From Acephala macrosclerotiorum (Eukaryota; Ascomycota; Leotiomycetes; Helotiales; Mollisiaceae): a DNA stretch of 64,000 nucleotides. The notes under the pieces were generated by a model. The model was given only the letters and a program-made list of their open reading frames with translations. It did not search any database and had not been told where the DNA came from. Shown one piece after another: positions 11,026-23,900 of the stretch (its first letter is position 1; each line of letters begins with the position of its first letter). The stretch lies in the NCBI GenBank assembly GCA_014904845.1, contig MU119377.1:1-64000 (forward strand), in the 5' to 3' direction. The position numbers were made by a program, and so were the translations under genes.

Positions 11026-11889
11026 TCAGTCACTGTTGTAGTGGTGATTCTCGATCTTCGATCCCGAGACCGGTAGTAACACGCTCCTCTTCGAGACATC
11101 GAGGAAAGAACGACCAAGGTCGCAACGCACATCTTCTTCTTCATCTTTCAGAAGAACTCCGATCCACCATTCCAACGTCTCCTTCGAGTCCCCATTCTCC
11201 TCATCCCTATTTCCACACCTCTCTTTAATCTTCCTCGCATTTTCACCCATCATTGTATACCAATTGATATGCCTTCCTAAAATAAAAGCGAAAATGGCTA
11301 GCATCAAATAGAGTCCCAAGAATAATAATTTATACGTGTATGTTATGTCTGTTGATAGATAATTGCTAATTGCGAGTCGCAACAGCAATATGACCACTCC
11401 TTGAAAGACAAGCATTCGGAAACGGCCCTCATTTTGATAAAGAACCATGGCACCACCGCGGTAGGAGCCTGCTAGATAACTCGCAAAACTCTCCCTCTCC
11501 CTATTTTTTCCGCCCGATTTGCCATCCTTTACTTGTGCGCGGATGAACCAGCTGCTGCATGCGTGACTTCCCCGCGATTTGAGAGTGGTGTTGAGAATGT
11601 TGAGGCACTCTTCTCGGGACATAGAGGCTTGTAGTTGGGTGGGTCGGGGGCATGAGAGTATACCGCATAATAGACATAGATTGATCATCGTGGAGAATAT
11701 GGAGGAGAGAACCAGGAGGAGCATCCGATCATCTCCTTCAAGTGTCGTTTTGGTGAACGATTGGTAGATGCTGTATGCTGACAAGGAGAGGAGTAGGATT
11801 CGACTGAATACCACACACGTCTTTTCGGTTGTGCAAGCTTCCTTCAATTGGAATTGTCGACTCTTGATTTTAAAAGACATAGTGGGCAT
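11026..11889 (-). CDS. Uncharacterised four-helix membrane protein
   Basis: Intronless frame of 287 codons; the start could be the Met at 11889 or the one at 11880. Four hydrophobic segments are visible: around residues 25-44 (CVVFSRILLLSLSAYSIYQS), 56-78 (MLLLVLSSIFSTMINLCLL), 158-178 (MLVFQGVVILLLRLAIS) and 190-210 (LLFLGLYLMLAIFAFILG). A polar loop between helices 2 and 3 holds several Cys and a Lys/Arg-rich stretch; the C-terminal tail is acidic then polar (KDEEEDVRCDL). I do not recognise a named family. Its length and unbroken frame support a real gene. Likely a small membrane protein; function unknown. Confidence 0.6.
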   Translation of the reverse strand: MPTMSFKIKSRQFQLKEACTTEKTCVVFSRILLLSLSAYSIYQSFTKTTLEGDDRMLLLVLSSIFSTMINLCLLCGILSCPRPTQLQASMSREECLNILNTTLKSRGSHACSSWFIRAQVKDGKSGGKNRERESFASYLAGSYRGGAMVLYQNEGRFRMLVFQGVVILLLRLAISNYLSTDITYTYKLLFLGLYLMLAIFAFILGRHINWYTMMGENARKIKERCGNRDEENGDSKETLEWWIGVLLKDEEEDVRCDLGRSFLDVSKRSVLLPVSGSKIENHHYNSD

Positions 11890-12685
11890 GTAATTGGTAA
11901 AGGAGACACATGGAGGTGTATTGAACCGAAGAAGAGTTGTGCTTAAATGGAATGTTACTGCTGAACTCCAGGGGGAAAAAACTATTAAGTCTAGTGTGAA
12001 TTAAAATTATAGTGATGACAGATTTCGAGACTAGGTCTTTCTACACTGCACATGGTGACGCAAAGAACTCTGTTCACACAGTGTAGGTGCGGAGCGGGCC
12101 GCATAGCATATGAAGGGTACCACTGTTTAATTGCAACACAGATTTTTTTTATTATACAATCGATAAATATCCTTTTCTAGTCAATTGAACTAAAATTATC
12201 TAAATATTCAAAAGTATTACGATCAAAAAATATGAGAAAATTCCTCGAATAATATACTAAAACGGGGTCAAGTTCGAGAACCAAAGATTCGCTAAACTTT
12301 AGAAGTGTGATCGTCCTTTCCTCAAATTCGAGATTTAACTGCACTGCATTAATTGAAACAAAATGGGTACGATGATGGCAAATGTGCCTCCAGATCAGAG
12401 TCTGATAATGTGGGTGGAGCATAGGTGTGTAGGTCACTACCCGAAATGTCGCTAAGCTCCCCCTATTTCAAGAGAGTAAACCACAACGACAAGGTTGCAC
12501 TGGCAGAGGTTGAAGAAAGGAGGCACGCTAGACAGGAAATACCAAGAATAGCCAGCAAACATCATCACATTCGCAATGCTAAAGCTACACATGAATTGCC
12601 ATTCATTCCTCAACCTATCCTTTCCCATCTCTTGGCCACTCTCAAAGTCCCAATTCACCGCCTACGACTTATTGGCACCAGCGCT
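11890..12685. other. Intergenic region
   Basis: It holds the promoter side of the membrane protein and the 3' flank of formate dehydrogenase. An 86-codon minus ORF (12177-12437) has no recognisable features. Nothing else seen. Confidence 0.5.
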
Positions 12686-14096
12686 TCAACTCGACTTGGC
12701 CCTCTCACCATACGCCTTCGTAGCATAATCACCCTGGTGAACAATCAAATCCTGTGGTCTATAATCATGTCTACCCGAAAGATAGCTGTCGAGAATAGCC
12801 TTGGTACCATCCGCATATCGCTTCTGCGCATCAAGCGAAGTACCCGACATGTGAGGAACCATAGCATTTCCACCACCGAAGGGGTTCTTGGCGTAGCGGA
12901 GTGGGTGATCCTTTGGTGCTGGTTGAGGGAACCAGACGTCTCCTCCGTAGCCACGGAGGTGGCCAGACTTGAGGGCCTCGGCGACGTCTTCCTTGACGAC
13001 GATGGCGCCTCGTGCGGTGTTGACGAGCCATGAACCTGTTTAAAATTAGCAAGAAAACATATTGAGAGGTGGTAAACGACATACCCTTCTTCATCTTGGA
13101 GATCAACTCCTTGTTGAAGAGACCTCGGGTCTTCTCGTGGAGGGGGCAGTTGATGGTAACAACATCACACTGAGCCAACATCTCTTCCAAGTTGGTAACA
13201 CGACGGCAACCAATCTCCTTCTCAATCTCAGGCTTTAGTGGTTGGTAATCGAAATACAAAAGCTCCTTGCAGTCAAAAGGCTTGAGACGTCTCAAGACAC
13301 GCTCACCGATACGGCCAACAGCGACGGTACCGACAACCTTGCCTTCCAAATCGAACTCGTTCTTGGCAGCAGCAGCGACATCCCATTCTCCGGCTTGGAT
13401 CTGCTCGTGTGCGGGGACGAAGTTACGGACGAGGATGAGGATGGTCATGACAACATGCTCAGCGACGGAGACGACATTGGAACCGGTGACTTCAGCGACG
13501 GTGATACCACCGTTGGTCTTGTTGGCATTGTCGAGATCGACGTGATCGGATCCAATACCAGCGGTGATGGCGAGCTTGAGTTTCTTGGCCTTGGCCAATC
13601 GCTCAGCAGTGAGGTAACCTGGGTGGAACCTGTTTCTGTCAGCGGGTGCCAAGCGGAGATAGAACGGAAAGCATACGGTGTGGTGATGATAACCTCGGCA
13701 TCAACCAATTCCTGATCGAACTTTGAGTTCTCACCCTCCTTATCAGATGTGGTAACCAGAGTGTGTCCCTGAGACTCCAACCATGGTCGAATGCCAAGCT
13801 CGTTCTCAGTTGTGCCTAGAAGTTCCGGGACCTGCCATCAATCAGCAATTGACGCATCAATTGGCAGAAGAGCGACTCACTTCCTCGGCGTGTTTCTTGC
13901 CATCGTACAGCACGAGAAGTACCTTGACCTTTTCACGTTTTCCTGTCAGCGTTCTGATACTCCCAAGATTATTGTATCGCAGTGCCTGAGCCCCACGAGC
14001 CAGCACACGAGGTGCAGGTCTCGCAGCAGCGGTATGGAGTGAGGAGGTAAAAGCTGGACGCGCGAGACGGCAGATTGAACGAATGAGTAATACCAT
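12686..14096 (-). CDS. fdh: NAD-dependent formate dehydrogenase with mitochondrial-type presequence
   Basis: Oxidises formate to CO2 with reduction of NAD+; fungi use it for formate detoxification and one-carbon metabolism. Four exons (13881-14096, 13677-13831, 13085-13629, 12686-13035) give 421 residues; the introns of 49, 47 and 49 nt all have GT..AG ends. Residues 1-55 are basic and Ser/Ala-rich ([20 protein letters not shown]..), a mitochondrial-type presequence, followed by [16 protein letters not shown], where cytosolic forms begin. Domain landmarks: [35 protein letters not shown], the NAD-binding loop [12 protein letters not shown], then [25 protein letters not shown] with the substrate-binding Arg, [13 protein letters not shown] with the conserved Gln, and [11 protein letters not shown] with the catalytic His. 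All expected catalytic residues are present and the frame is intact. Full length for the family. Confidence 0.96.
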
Positions 14097-15986
14097 TGTG
14101 ACTGAGTTGAAGAATTATTTGGTGGTTGTGTATGTTGTGAGGATTGAAGGAGGAGAGTGAGTTTTGTTTGGGCGACTTCCGGAGATAGCTTGGGAAGCTC
14201 GCGAAGTGCGGGGTCGGGATGATGATGTACCTGCCAAAACGCGAAACGTCAGTGGAAGAAATGGGAGCTACGTAATGAAAGTGCAGCATCGAGCTTCGGG
14301 TGATAGGATGAAAAGGGATCAACTCCATATTATATCATACCACTGTGACAGCGAAGGGGCAGAAATCAGGAGATGGGTACGTACTTTGAATGTACCTGCG
14401 TAGAATCAGATCAAATCAAATCAACAGAGTCTTGCTGTTGAAGATGGATGGCGGGGTATGAGAGAAGAATGGAAATAGAATGGGAAGTCAAACGAATTCA
14501 TTCTCCCGGGGCAGCCTCTTCTTTATATGTATGGCTCCTCTCATGTCTAAACAGCACATCCATTTTGCCTTTCCCCTCTTCTTTCCTAAAGCAGGCATCC
14601 CTCCTCATCTCAACCAACCACCAATTCCTTGCTCCCAAACAGCCCACAAATGAAGGTCTCGCCCTCGCGGCTAACTCCACTTGTCGCTCATGCGCCCAAG
14701 CAATTTGTAAAGTTTGCTGGAGCTGCAGCCAGTGATTGCTTTCGTGTATACTACCGAGAGCTGGCTGTGCTGTTCCATTCATTCCCCACGTCTCCGAGAA
14801 GCGAGGGTCGATGTTGGTCTACGGGGATGGGAATGGGAATCTGTGAAAGGAGGGGCAGAGGCAAAGGAGGTCTTTCGGGGGTGCTCGGTGAGTGGATGGA
14901 AGATGGAGCTAGATGGAGCTAGATGGAGCTATGACTTGATGCTGCAGCTGCAGTTGCCCCTCACTGCAGCTCGCAGCTTTGCCATCTATTTATTGATATA
15001 AATGATCCGATTCCGTTCAACAGATATACGAACAATTCCACCCAGCTGCAGCTTCGTATCTGAGGAGAAAGTATATTTCCAGCTGACGCGGGGTAAATGA
15101 TTGCTTGTGTTCATTGCTGACAGTCTCACAGCTTCCCTTCCCCTCTATCGTCCCCTATCGATAACCCATTTACCGATAACGGGGATGTCTCGGTGCTCTC
15201 GGTGACCCCACAACGTACCCCACAATGAAATAACTCGGTATCTCGCTGACCATGTTCCAGGTGATTTCTTTTCAACAACTTCTACTTCAACGGGATTCTG
15301 TATCGTGAAGTTATCATCTCATACTTGCCGACTTAGGCGCCCATTAGGCAATTCGTGCATCGTTAGTTTGAACGCCGTAGTAAGCTGACGTTCTCTGTTC
15401 CTTCGTTCGATGTTACACTACAACGGGCATTTACCCCGCATTAGGCTGCATACAAACACCAACATCTTACAACACCTCTGGGCGAGATTCCAGGGTAAAA
15501 ACGCACAAATATCAATCATCTCTCCTGATTGCCTCTCCCGAGCGAGGAAGCATATGCAACCCTGAGGCTTTGCTGCAACCTGTATCGCTCATGCAACGCC
15601 ATTTCACTTTGACTTGCTTCGAACCCCTCGTCTGTACTGTAAGACCTTACCAATCCCCCTCTCTCATTCGTGCCATAAATGGACTGCTTCTCCGCAATAA
15701 AGTAAAAATAGTAGAATAGCTCGCCAAGCCTCCATCTTGAAATACAATGGAGGTACGAACGGATTTGATACCTAGATACGGAAAGAAAGAAGAGCTTGTG
15801 CGCCAACGGCTTGAGGAAGCAGCTTGCTTGCCCCAGATTTTCGGCTTCGGAGAGGGAAGGGGAAGGTTCGGTGTTGTGAGGCGGCTTTGAGATGTGAAAT
15901 CGGAGTGTACTTGAATTCCCGATAGCTTCCAGAACTTATGGCTGGGAAAGAATGTCCGATTTCGCTAAAAGGAAGAAACGCTCATG
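14097..15986. other. Formate dehydrogenase upstream region, non-coding
   Basis: Long region upstream of formate dehydrogenase with no gene I can support. It contains pyrimidine-rich tracts (about 14540-14650) and several short overlapping ORFs on both strands without domains. A 96-codon minus ORF at 15516-15806 shows no family signature. Confidence 0.45.
14901..14930. repeat. 10-bp tandem repeat, three units
   Basis: The unit agatggagct is repeated three times exactly. Confidence 0.9.
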
Positions 15987-16008
15987 CACGTGTGCACGTG
16001 AACACGTG
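15987..16008. promoter_or_regulatory. Three E-boxes (CACGTG) at 8-bp spacing
   Basis: Perfect CACGTG hexamers at 15987-15992, 15995-16000 and 16003-16008 are spaced exactly 8 bp apart. CACGTG is the binding site of fungal bHLH regulators (Pho4, Cbf1 and SREBP-like types). It lies in a gene-poor region; the nearest recognised genes are formate dehydrogenase (start 1.9 kb away) and the 3' end of the seven-helix protein gene (2.7 kb away). Confidence 0.6.
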
Positions 16009-18726
16009 ATCTAAATCTTAAGGAGATCGTGCCCCGAAGCTCTTCCCAAATTTCTTGTTTTTGCTTTTGAAATAATAGAATATATATATGGAGATTCCGT
16101 CTTCGTGTGTATACAAGTATGAAAGGAGAATTCTGAATAGCTTCTCATGTGCCGAATGTCACATGTCCTTTATTTCCCAATCAGGTAATTTCCCCGCAAT
16201 TCAGCCATCACCCAGCCCCACAAAAACTCCAAACCGCGACGCCCGAACTGATCTCCACCGTGAAACATCCGTCGTACCAAGCTCGCTCATCAAACACTTC
16301 CTTCCCTGCCAAGATATTTTTAGTCCCACATCGGTAATGTACCTGATCGTCACCAGCTTCAAGGTTCACGACGTTAGTTCGCCAAGGTTGAGAGAGTCAG
16401 GAGGGAGAAAAGGTTCTGTGACATGGGCTGAGAGGTGGAGATAAGAAGGTTGATGCGACTCAGGGATTTGGGTATTTGAGTTTTGGTTTGAGTGGGTATG
16501 ATTTATATATACTTTGTGACTGGGAAGGAAGGTTGGAGGGGAATGGAAGGAAAGGGTGAACTTCGGGAGGTTTGTTGAAAAGTCAATTCTTATCGTGATC
16601 GTGATCGTGAATTGTGATTTTTCATCAGGGTATTGGTTGATTGATATTATACTCGTGATATAAGGTGAGGTGAGGTGGGTTTTCCCTCTAAAGATTCAAG
16701 GAGATTATTCACAGGGAGAAAGAGGAGGAGGATCAACTCTCTCGATGAATCTGAGGGAAGGAGGAGGAGAGAGATTTTCTCTCCCGGAGTTTGAAGGATT
16801 TGAGAGAATAATTTCTATTAGTGAATCATGATTACATGGACAAGTAGTAAAGTTCTAGTCAGGAGGATCCTCACGATAAAGAAAGGTTTTGATCGATTCT
16901 CTTAAACGATTGATAGTCGACTTTTTTTTGAATGCAGTCGGGTTTGAACTTTGCATTTGAAGACTCGTAGTCAATTCTAGAGAGGGGAATAATCAGAGTA
17001 AGAAGTATCATGATGAATGCGGTCGAAGAAATGTGAGGAACGTCAGGAAATATAAGGGGCGAGTGGTTCGCGGGGACAGAGTTGCTTTTGAAGAAGTGCA
17101 ACTCTACTTCATTGTTTACGCGCGAGGAATCAATAATGCTCTTGCAAAGAGCTTGAGTTTGACCTCGAGACGATAAGGTGAAGAAGCGAACAGGCAAATT
17201 GATCTCTCCTACGAACTATATGTGGATTTTTATAGTTCGATCTTGCGATCTTGCGAAGCGAGACCTTTAACTTGTTCTGCTCAGAGATAAGGTTAAGAGG
17301 GGAGTGGACATGACATCTCGTGGTGAAAGCTCGAATTTATGTACGAGTAGTAATTATATCGCGACCTGTGATGCGCACTCGAACACCACAGGTTGAACCA
17401 CGATCAGACAGACGAGTATGTTTGTAGAGGTAATGAAGTACATGTAAGATGCGCAAAGTCCAAAGACGCGTGTACAAACCTAAAAAGTACTTGTCGAGTT
17501 CCTCGGTGGCGGGATACCCATGACCAAATCATCCATCGCAATGCAGGAACATGAATACCACCTCCAAAGCACTATGCATAGACGACCCATCCCCATTTAT
17601 CCACCAACTTCAGCCGACTTCACACCTGCATGCAACACATTCTGGCGAGGCAGAACATCGAACCATCTCCCGCCCCACAGCTTCTGGAAGAAATGGATTG
17701 CAGGTGTTCAAACGAGTTCCAAACACACATCAAAAAATGCGCGCAATATTTGATGTGGGGAAGGAGCAAAGATTGAGACGAGAAGATCCGGAAGGTTGGA
17801 TGGAGACAGTGGCAAACGTAAGATGCGGTCCCGAATGGGTGTCGCTGGGGTGCGAGTACGTGAGATGAAATTGAAACGCGCGGACAAGATGTTTGATGTG
17901 CAAGATGTGAAGAAGAGACGAAGATGCGATATGATACATCTGTATGCACGAGGTGGAAGAAGGTGGACGAGTCGAGTGGACATGAACGAATTGGAAAACA
18001 CGAGATGGGATGATCGTGAATGAGGACATGAAAGTTCAGGTTCAGATCAAATTGCGTCGAGGTTGAGACGAGATGAAGATGTCACCAAAGAAGTGCGATG
18101 AATGTGAAAACATCCGAGAACGAATCTCATTCTTCTCTCGATCATGCTGATCGAAGTCAACTATACATTTCCAGCTCACCAAGCCGCACCATCCCCAACC
18201 GTCTTGAATGATGTACAGAAAGTCCCTCTCACTCCCAATCTTTCCTCTCATACACACAAGATATCTCAATTCGAGATCAATAAGCCTCAATTTCCCATCC
18301 TCCAACACCATGCATATGCATCAAGCTCCTCAAGAGCCCAAGAAAATATTGTATCATATCTCATACCCCATCCCGCCACATAAATAGACAGAAATACAAA
18401 AAGGAGTGATAAAGTAAAGGTAAAAAAGATGTAAAAGTCGGCCTGCGATGAGGTCCGTCGCCCTCAAAAGGTATCATTAGAATCGAAAACAGCAATAAAT
18501 CCACAAAGTAAAATTAACGCCATTCTCCTCCACCAAAAGTCCTGTTCCTTTCCCTATAGTTAACACCGAGCTAGCTGATCAGGAAGCTCTTTTCTATACC
18601 GAACCTCTACCGTTTTGAGCGCCGCGCCAACTTGGAGCTGGATGGAAAAAATCTCCCCAGTAGCGCCTGGAGCATTTTGAGGGGGTTGATGAAATGAATG
18701 ATTCACGAAAGTTTGTGATTGATCAT
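16009..18726. other. Gene-poor region
   Basis: Several ORFs of 60-118 codons overlap on both strands (for example 16088-16444 plus, 16871-17197 minus, 17551-17868 plus), but none shows domains, plausible splice structure or consistent coding composition. A short gtgatc repeat sits at about 16590-16612. The last few hundred bases are probably the 3' UTR of the seven-helix protein gene. A transcribed non-coding or lineage-specific gene cannot be excluded. Confidence 0.4.
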
Positions 18727-20990
18727 TCATATCCAATCCTTTGCTGGCTCCTGTTGACTGGAGCTTGCAGCCGGTCGCTGCGAGTTACTCCTCACCAATC
18801 CCGCTGCTAGGCTACTCGGTAACGCTGAGTTGCCCTTCAACGGGTTCGCGCTCATGGGACCGCCGAAACTGGCTGCCGCAACAGCGGTTTTGATCTTCGC
18901 CGGCAATTGCTTGGCTGGCGAGTACACCGCGGGGCTCAATTGTGTCGTCGATTCCCTCGCTTGTGTCTCTTTGACTGCTGCTGGAATGAAAGCTTTTGGT
19001 GTAGGTGGTAATGTCTTGTTGACTGCGGCGGGAGATGAGCGAGTGGGTGATTGCTCGGGTGAGGGCTGGCGGGTTATAATTGGAGCGGGTGCTGGTGAAG
19101 GCCATTTCGGACTTCGAGGTGGAGGAGCAGGTGCTGGGAAGTCGGTTTGTACTCTCAGCGGACTAGGTGGAGGTGCGGGTTTTGGTACTGGTGTGGCAGA
19201 GTAGGTGGTTGATGGTAATGGGGAGGCACTGTATTTTGATGAGAGGGATAAGGGTGATTCTGGTGATGGTGGTGGTGGAGCTTTGTAGCTTGTTGATGGG
19301 AGGGGAAGACAATCGAGGTCTTCTTTGGATGGTCCAGGAGCGTGCGATAATCGCAAGCCGATCTGAACAGTTGCTGATGAAGCTATTGAGGAATCTCTTC
19401 GGTGTCGCGAGCCCCCATTCCCGTACACAGGTGGAGGAGGAGCCAAGTCGCTGATGTCATAGATAGAGACTGGTTGTCCGGGTTTCGTGGGACTACCGCC
19501 CTCGGCTGGGAATAGTGAATATGATGGTTTGTTCCGCGTATGTCCTCGCGTAGGGGATTTGTCGAATGTTGGCTCTAGAGGTGCTGGCATGTCGTCGTAA
19601 GTTTTCGGTGATCGGGATGGTGGGCTAGGGAGCGAATCCATGCTGATGCTGATGGCTTGTGATTTCTCTGGACCCATCAAGCTCGCTCGACTATCTGTTC
19701 GACTTTGTTGCCTGTTTAATTCGTGAGCCGAACCTGGTGTTCGCGGCCCCGTCACTGGGTTGACCAATTGAGAGTGCATCGCCAGCTCATTTGGTCCGAA
19801 TATTCTAATCTCATGCTTTCCCCGATCCCATGATCGTCCGACCTTTGGACCGAAAGATGTCGTTGCTGTGTTGGATCGCAAAAAGAGTTGTAGCAAGCCA
19901 CTCATCAATCCTGACAGGTTCAACACCACTGTCGCCATCATAGCAAGCTTGATATCACCATCCTTATCAATCAAAGAAAAGAAATATGGCAGAACAAAAG
20001 CCTGAAACAGTCAGTGATGGCCCCCAATCCCACGCCTGAGTCCACTCACCATTGAAACGATCCCCAACACCAGGTAGTAAACCATCCTCGACGCAGCAAT
20101 TCGTTGATGCTGATCAATCAAATTCACCATCGAGAGTCTGATGAAAATCGTGAGAGCACTCAAAATCATCAATCCACTTGTAACCGACAACAACACGGAC
20201 CCCAACTTTCCATATCTCATAATGAACCATACCAACGACGCAAAGCAAGTATCGGATTCTGGCCAGATGTGCGATGGTATCCACGTAATAATCAACATAA
20301 TAAGAACTATAACAAGGCATATCGTAACATCGTATTTCCCCCTCGCTTGAAATGGTATACTTCGAAAGGATCGTATCGCGCACTCGAGGCCGAACACCAA
20401 TTGGAGGTATGGCACGATGAATAGAGCTGAAACCGTTAGTATCGTTTGGAAGTAATGTCTATCAACTTACCAGGCCACATGAATTGCCCAATTGTTTCAC
20501 AGCCTGTCGTGAACAGAGACTTCAGTCCCTCTCCTTGGACACCTGCGAAGACCAGTCCTTGGATGACAATTCCTATCGCCAAGACCAAAGGAAACGTCTC
20601 TGCTGGATGTATCGACGACACGCAGAATTTCCTATTACAGTCAGCACCATCCATTCCTCCAACATTCCATCTGACTTACGAAGCTTTAAACTTTGGATTA
20701 CACCGCTTCGATGCCCAATAACAGTCGTACAATATGCTGGCAGCTGTCGCAAATGAAGCTAACACATTGAAAGCTGCAAGAATAATCGTCGATGTCCTCA
20801 CTGACTTGCTCTCAGCAAACACAAGACTCGATATCAAGTGTAAGGTCGCATTATCCACCCCCGTCCGGTTCGTTGCCATCTGAAAGAACGGACTCGTCTC
20901 ATTCACCGTGTGATTGAATGATGGCCTCGCCCTCTCCATCAACATCCTCGCTGAAGCTGCCATTATTCCTTCCAGCCTTGAAGCAACCAT
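18727..20990 (-). CDS. Seven-helix receptor-like membrane protein with proline-rich tail
   Basis: Four exons (20680-20990, 20471-20631, 20050-20426, 18727-20001) encode 707 residues; the introns are 48, 44 and 48 nt with GT..AG ends. The N-terminal 60 residues carry four N-glycosylation sequons (NHT, NET, NRT, NAT), so the N-terminus is probably outside the cell. Seven hydrophobic segments follow: TSTIILAAFNVLASFATAA, TFPLVLAIGIVIQGLVFAG, MWPALFIVPYLQLVFGLE, VTICLVIVLIMLIITWI, GKLGSVLLSVTSGLMILSAL, MVYYLVLGIVSMAFVLPY and KLAMMATVVLNLSGLMSGLL. The remaining roughly 350 residues form a Ser/Pro-rich cytoplasmic tail with many PxxP and PPPPxP stretches that could bind SH3 or WW domains. The topology fits a G-protein-coupled receptor-like protein, but I do not recognise a named class and no CFEM domain is present. 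The frame is intact. The Met at 20990 is the first in frame; one at 20963 is an alternative. Confidence 0.8.
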
Positions 20991-23900
20991 CAGATGTGAT
21001 TATTGAAGGCAGCGAGCCGTAGCGTTGCCGTTCGTGATGTTGTTAAGTCATGAAGATCGCCGGTGGTGACGTGGTTGGTGAAGAATCGGATGTGTTAGAG
21101 AGAAGAAAGGCTCGAGTATGGGAGAAAGTAAAGACTGAAGCCCACCGATAGGCCAGAACGGTGGAAGAAGCAAAGGTGAAACGGGTTTCTGAGCCAGCAG
21201 TGGTGACCAAAAGCACCGACGAATAGAAAGGGACGTAACGACAAACTGACAGCAAAACTCAAAAAAAAAGAATGTCGAGACAGATTTGCACTGCTATAGG
21301 ATTGCATGAAGTATAAGAAAGAGCCCCATGCAGCTTCTCGACGCACGTCTAATGGTCCACGCGCGGGAGAAGTCGAGTCCGGCTTGCTAGGGGTCCTGGA
21401 CGACTCGTCCCGGGCAGGCCTTGTGTGGTGGGGAGTGGTTTCCGCCACCGTTGATGGGGAAAGCCACCGTCACTGGCCGTTGGTTTCAAGCGACCCATGG
21501 TGGTTATTCAGTAGCGAGGCCCTCTGCCGGAGCCACCACTTTAATTGGGATCTGAAAATCCACCCCATGTGCAATGGGCGTGCAATGAGGTTGAGTAAGC
21601 CAGGTTTTGTACTTTAGAATGTCCTTATCAGGCTCAACTAAGGCATCATCCGTTCCTATGGCGTGAATTCGCCACGAAGTAGAGCCTAGTTGTGCTTAGG
21701 TCTTTTGGATCTTGAGGCAAGACGAGTATGAAGCCACGGATGAGGCACATTTGGAGTTTCGTTGTCGTCGCAGGGGCTCGCTTAGACCCCTGTCATCAAG
21801 GAGCAAGCCTGTGGGTCAAGCGTTCATGCGAGTGAAGCGATTGACGAGTCAGAGATTCTGTGGGCGCAAACCAGGAACAGAGAACTCGAAAAGAGACTTC
21901 CATAACCCTTGAAAAGATTGCGCCTATAGAACTCTCGACCGTGGATATTCGTGGATCGCAGTATACAGACGAATTGACTGGATAAAGGCGTTAAGGTTGC
22001 ACACCGGATCGCATCAGCACGGATCACTGAGCAGTTGCACCCCATCTCGAGTTGCAATCATCTCAGCCTAGATCAGCGTCGTCATCGGTGCGTCGTCGCC
22101 GTGCCGTGAAGAGATATCAAGCTGGCCTTCCCGTGGAGAGGTTATTGTCTCCGACCTCCGTTTAGTGGTGTGGCCAGCGGAGATGAAGGTCAAACAACGA
22201 ATCCTCTTTGCACAAGCAGGAAATCAAACAAAATCCATGAAGAAAGCGGAGCACTAGGAGCAGGCTGAAGAGTTCGTCCCGTAGAAAGCCACCCCAGCAT
22301 TGTTCGGCCCATCTATTGTTCCTGACCGGGGAGCGATATGGTGGCGTTCCCTGAAGCTCGGAGAGTCGCAAGATATAAGATGAAACATCGTGGAAGATAA
22401 ACGTACATTTGAGGGACGACTCGCAATCGTTGGGTATGATCTTTCAGCTTTGGACAAAAAGCAGACAAGACGAATAAGTTACGAGAGTTCCTACTCAGCG
22501 CGCGCAGCTGGGACCGAGTTTGAAATGAGACTGCTGAGCTGGAGATGCTGCGTGGAGGTTAGAATAAACATTCAGGTCGTGTCCAGGGCCTCAGCCCTTA
22601 CAGGCTTTCCAGTGCACGTGACTGAAGATGTTCATGTCCAATGACGTTTTCTGAAAAGCAAAATGCCCTACCCAATCACAGAATTTCTCGCGGCTAAAAG
22701 AGTTCAATCTGAGCTTCTCCTCAATGTTTAGAAACAACGCTGCGTCATTTCATCTCCGGGCTGGCCTCCCAGCTCAATCCCTCTCACCGTTCCATCATTT
22801 TCTCCTAGGCCGCTCCACGAGCCAAAATCTAGAGCTTGTTTCTCCAGCTCCGAAGCCATCTCCGTATCTCATCAACGCAGGGCTAGATTTAAATTGATGT
22901 CAAATAGATTGCTTTTCTTATCGTGAACCTCGCCACACAAATCCTCCGACTTCAAACCATGACCGCCACGAGGTATACGACTCCGCCGGAATATTTTTGG
23001 GCCCGACAACTGCTGCACAATGGACCACGCTATTCATAGCTCACGATGGTGTACGTGTACGATCGTAATCGAATACTAGTACGACCATTCGGAGAAAAGA
23101 ATCCTCTTACTCACGGACTCTCATCCCATCTTAAGTAATTCCTTTCGCATAACTTGCACTCGTCGAGATCCCGTGCCGAAGGAAATGCCCCTTGCGAGCT
23201 TTAAGGTTATCCGTCCTTCGCCCCCTTCAATATAACTTCATTTATATGCCTGTCTCACATCACTCACATTCAACTAGGGGCTTGGCACTCCGCATTACCA
23301 AGTAAATTGCTTTCCCGGGGATTAATATATTTTGTCTTCGGGACAACACGGTCTGGGGTCCAAGTTCGGAAGCTTTTTCCAGCGCGCTGGATTCTTGTGT
23401 CTGAGAGTGACCTTCTCTCCTCAAGTCAAGTTGTCTCGATTCTTTGAGATGCAGAATAATTGCATCTGCGGGGTCGAAGGGAGGGGGGTGAAGGATTCTC
23501 TGGATTGATGATACAGTCAACGCATGAATGATGCACGATTAGTGACTTTCCTAGAGACCTGTCAAGCAGAAAAGTTGCAAATCATATTGCAATTTGTTAA
23601 GCCCTTATTATTTTCCCCTCCTTACTGGGTAAAATCCGAGTAGGCCTGAGGGTGCGGAAGAGTCATGTTCCGAAGGAACGGGAGGGTGCAGTGCATGAAC
23701 ATCAGCTTAGTGGCTGACTCTCACCTCCTTCCTGTCACCGAGTTCCAATCCTTCCAGAAGTATTTCTTACAACTGTTCTGTTCAATTCACTCTATTGAGT
23801 TCATCTGAAAATGCCGCACTCCCGCGTGGCAACAATCGGGACAATCTATCATTCTGCAACTTTCTCGTTCGATCTAAAGTCTTCAATTACGATATATGGG

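Noticed and set aside
13242..13715. 157-codon plus-strand ORF
   Set aside because: Antisense to formate dehydrogenase exons; acidic low-complexity translation.
18830..19454. Gly/Val-rich plus-strand ORFs
   Set aside because: Antisense to the proline-rich tail of the seven-helix protein.
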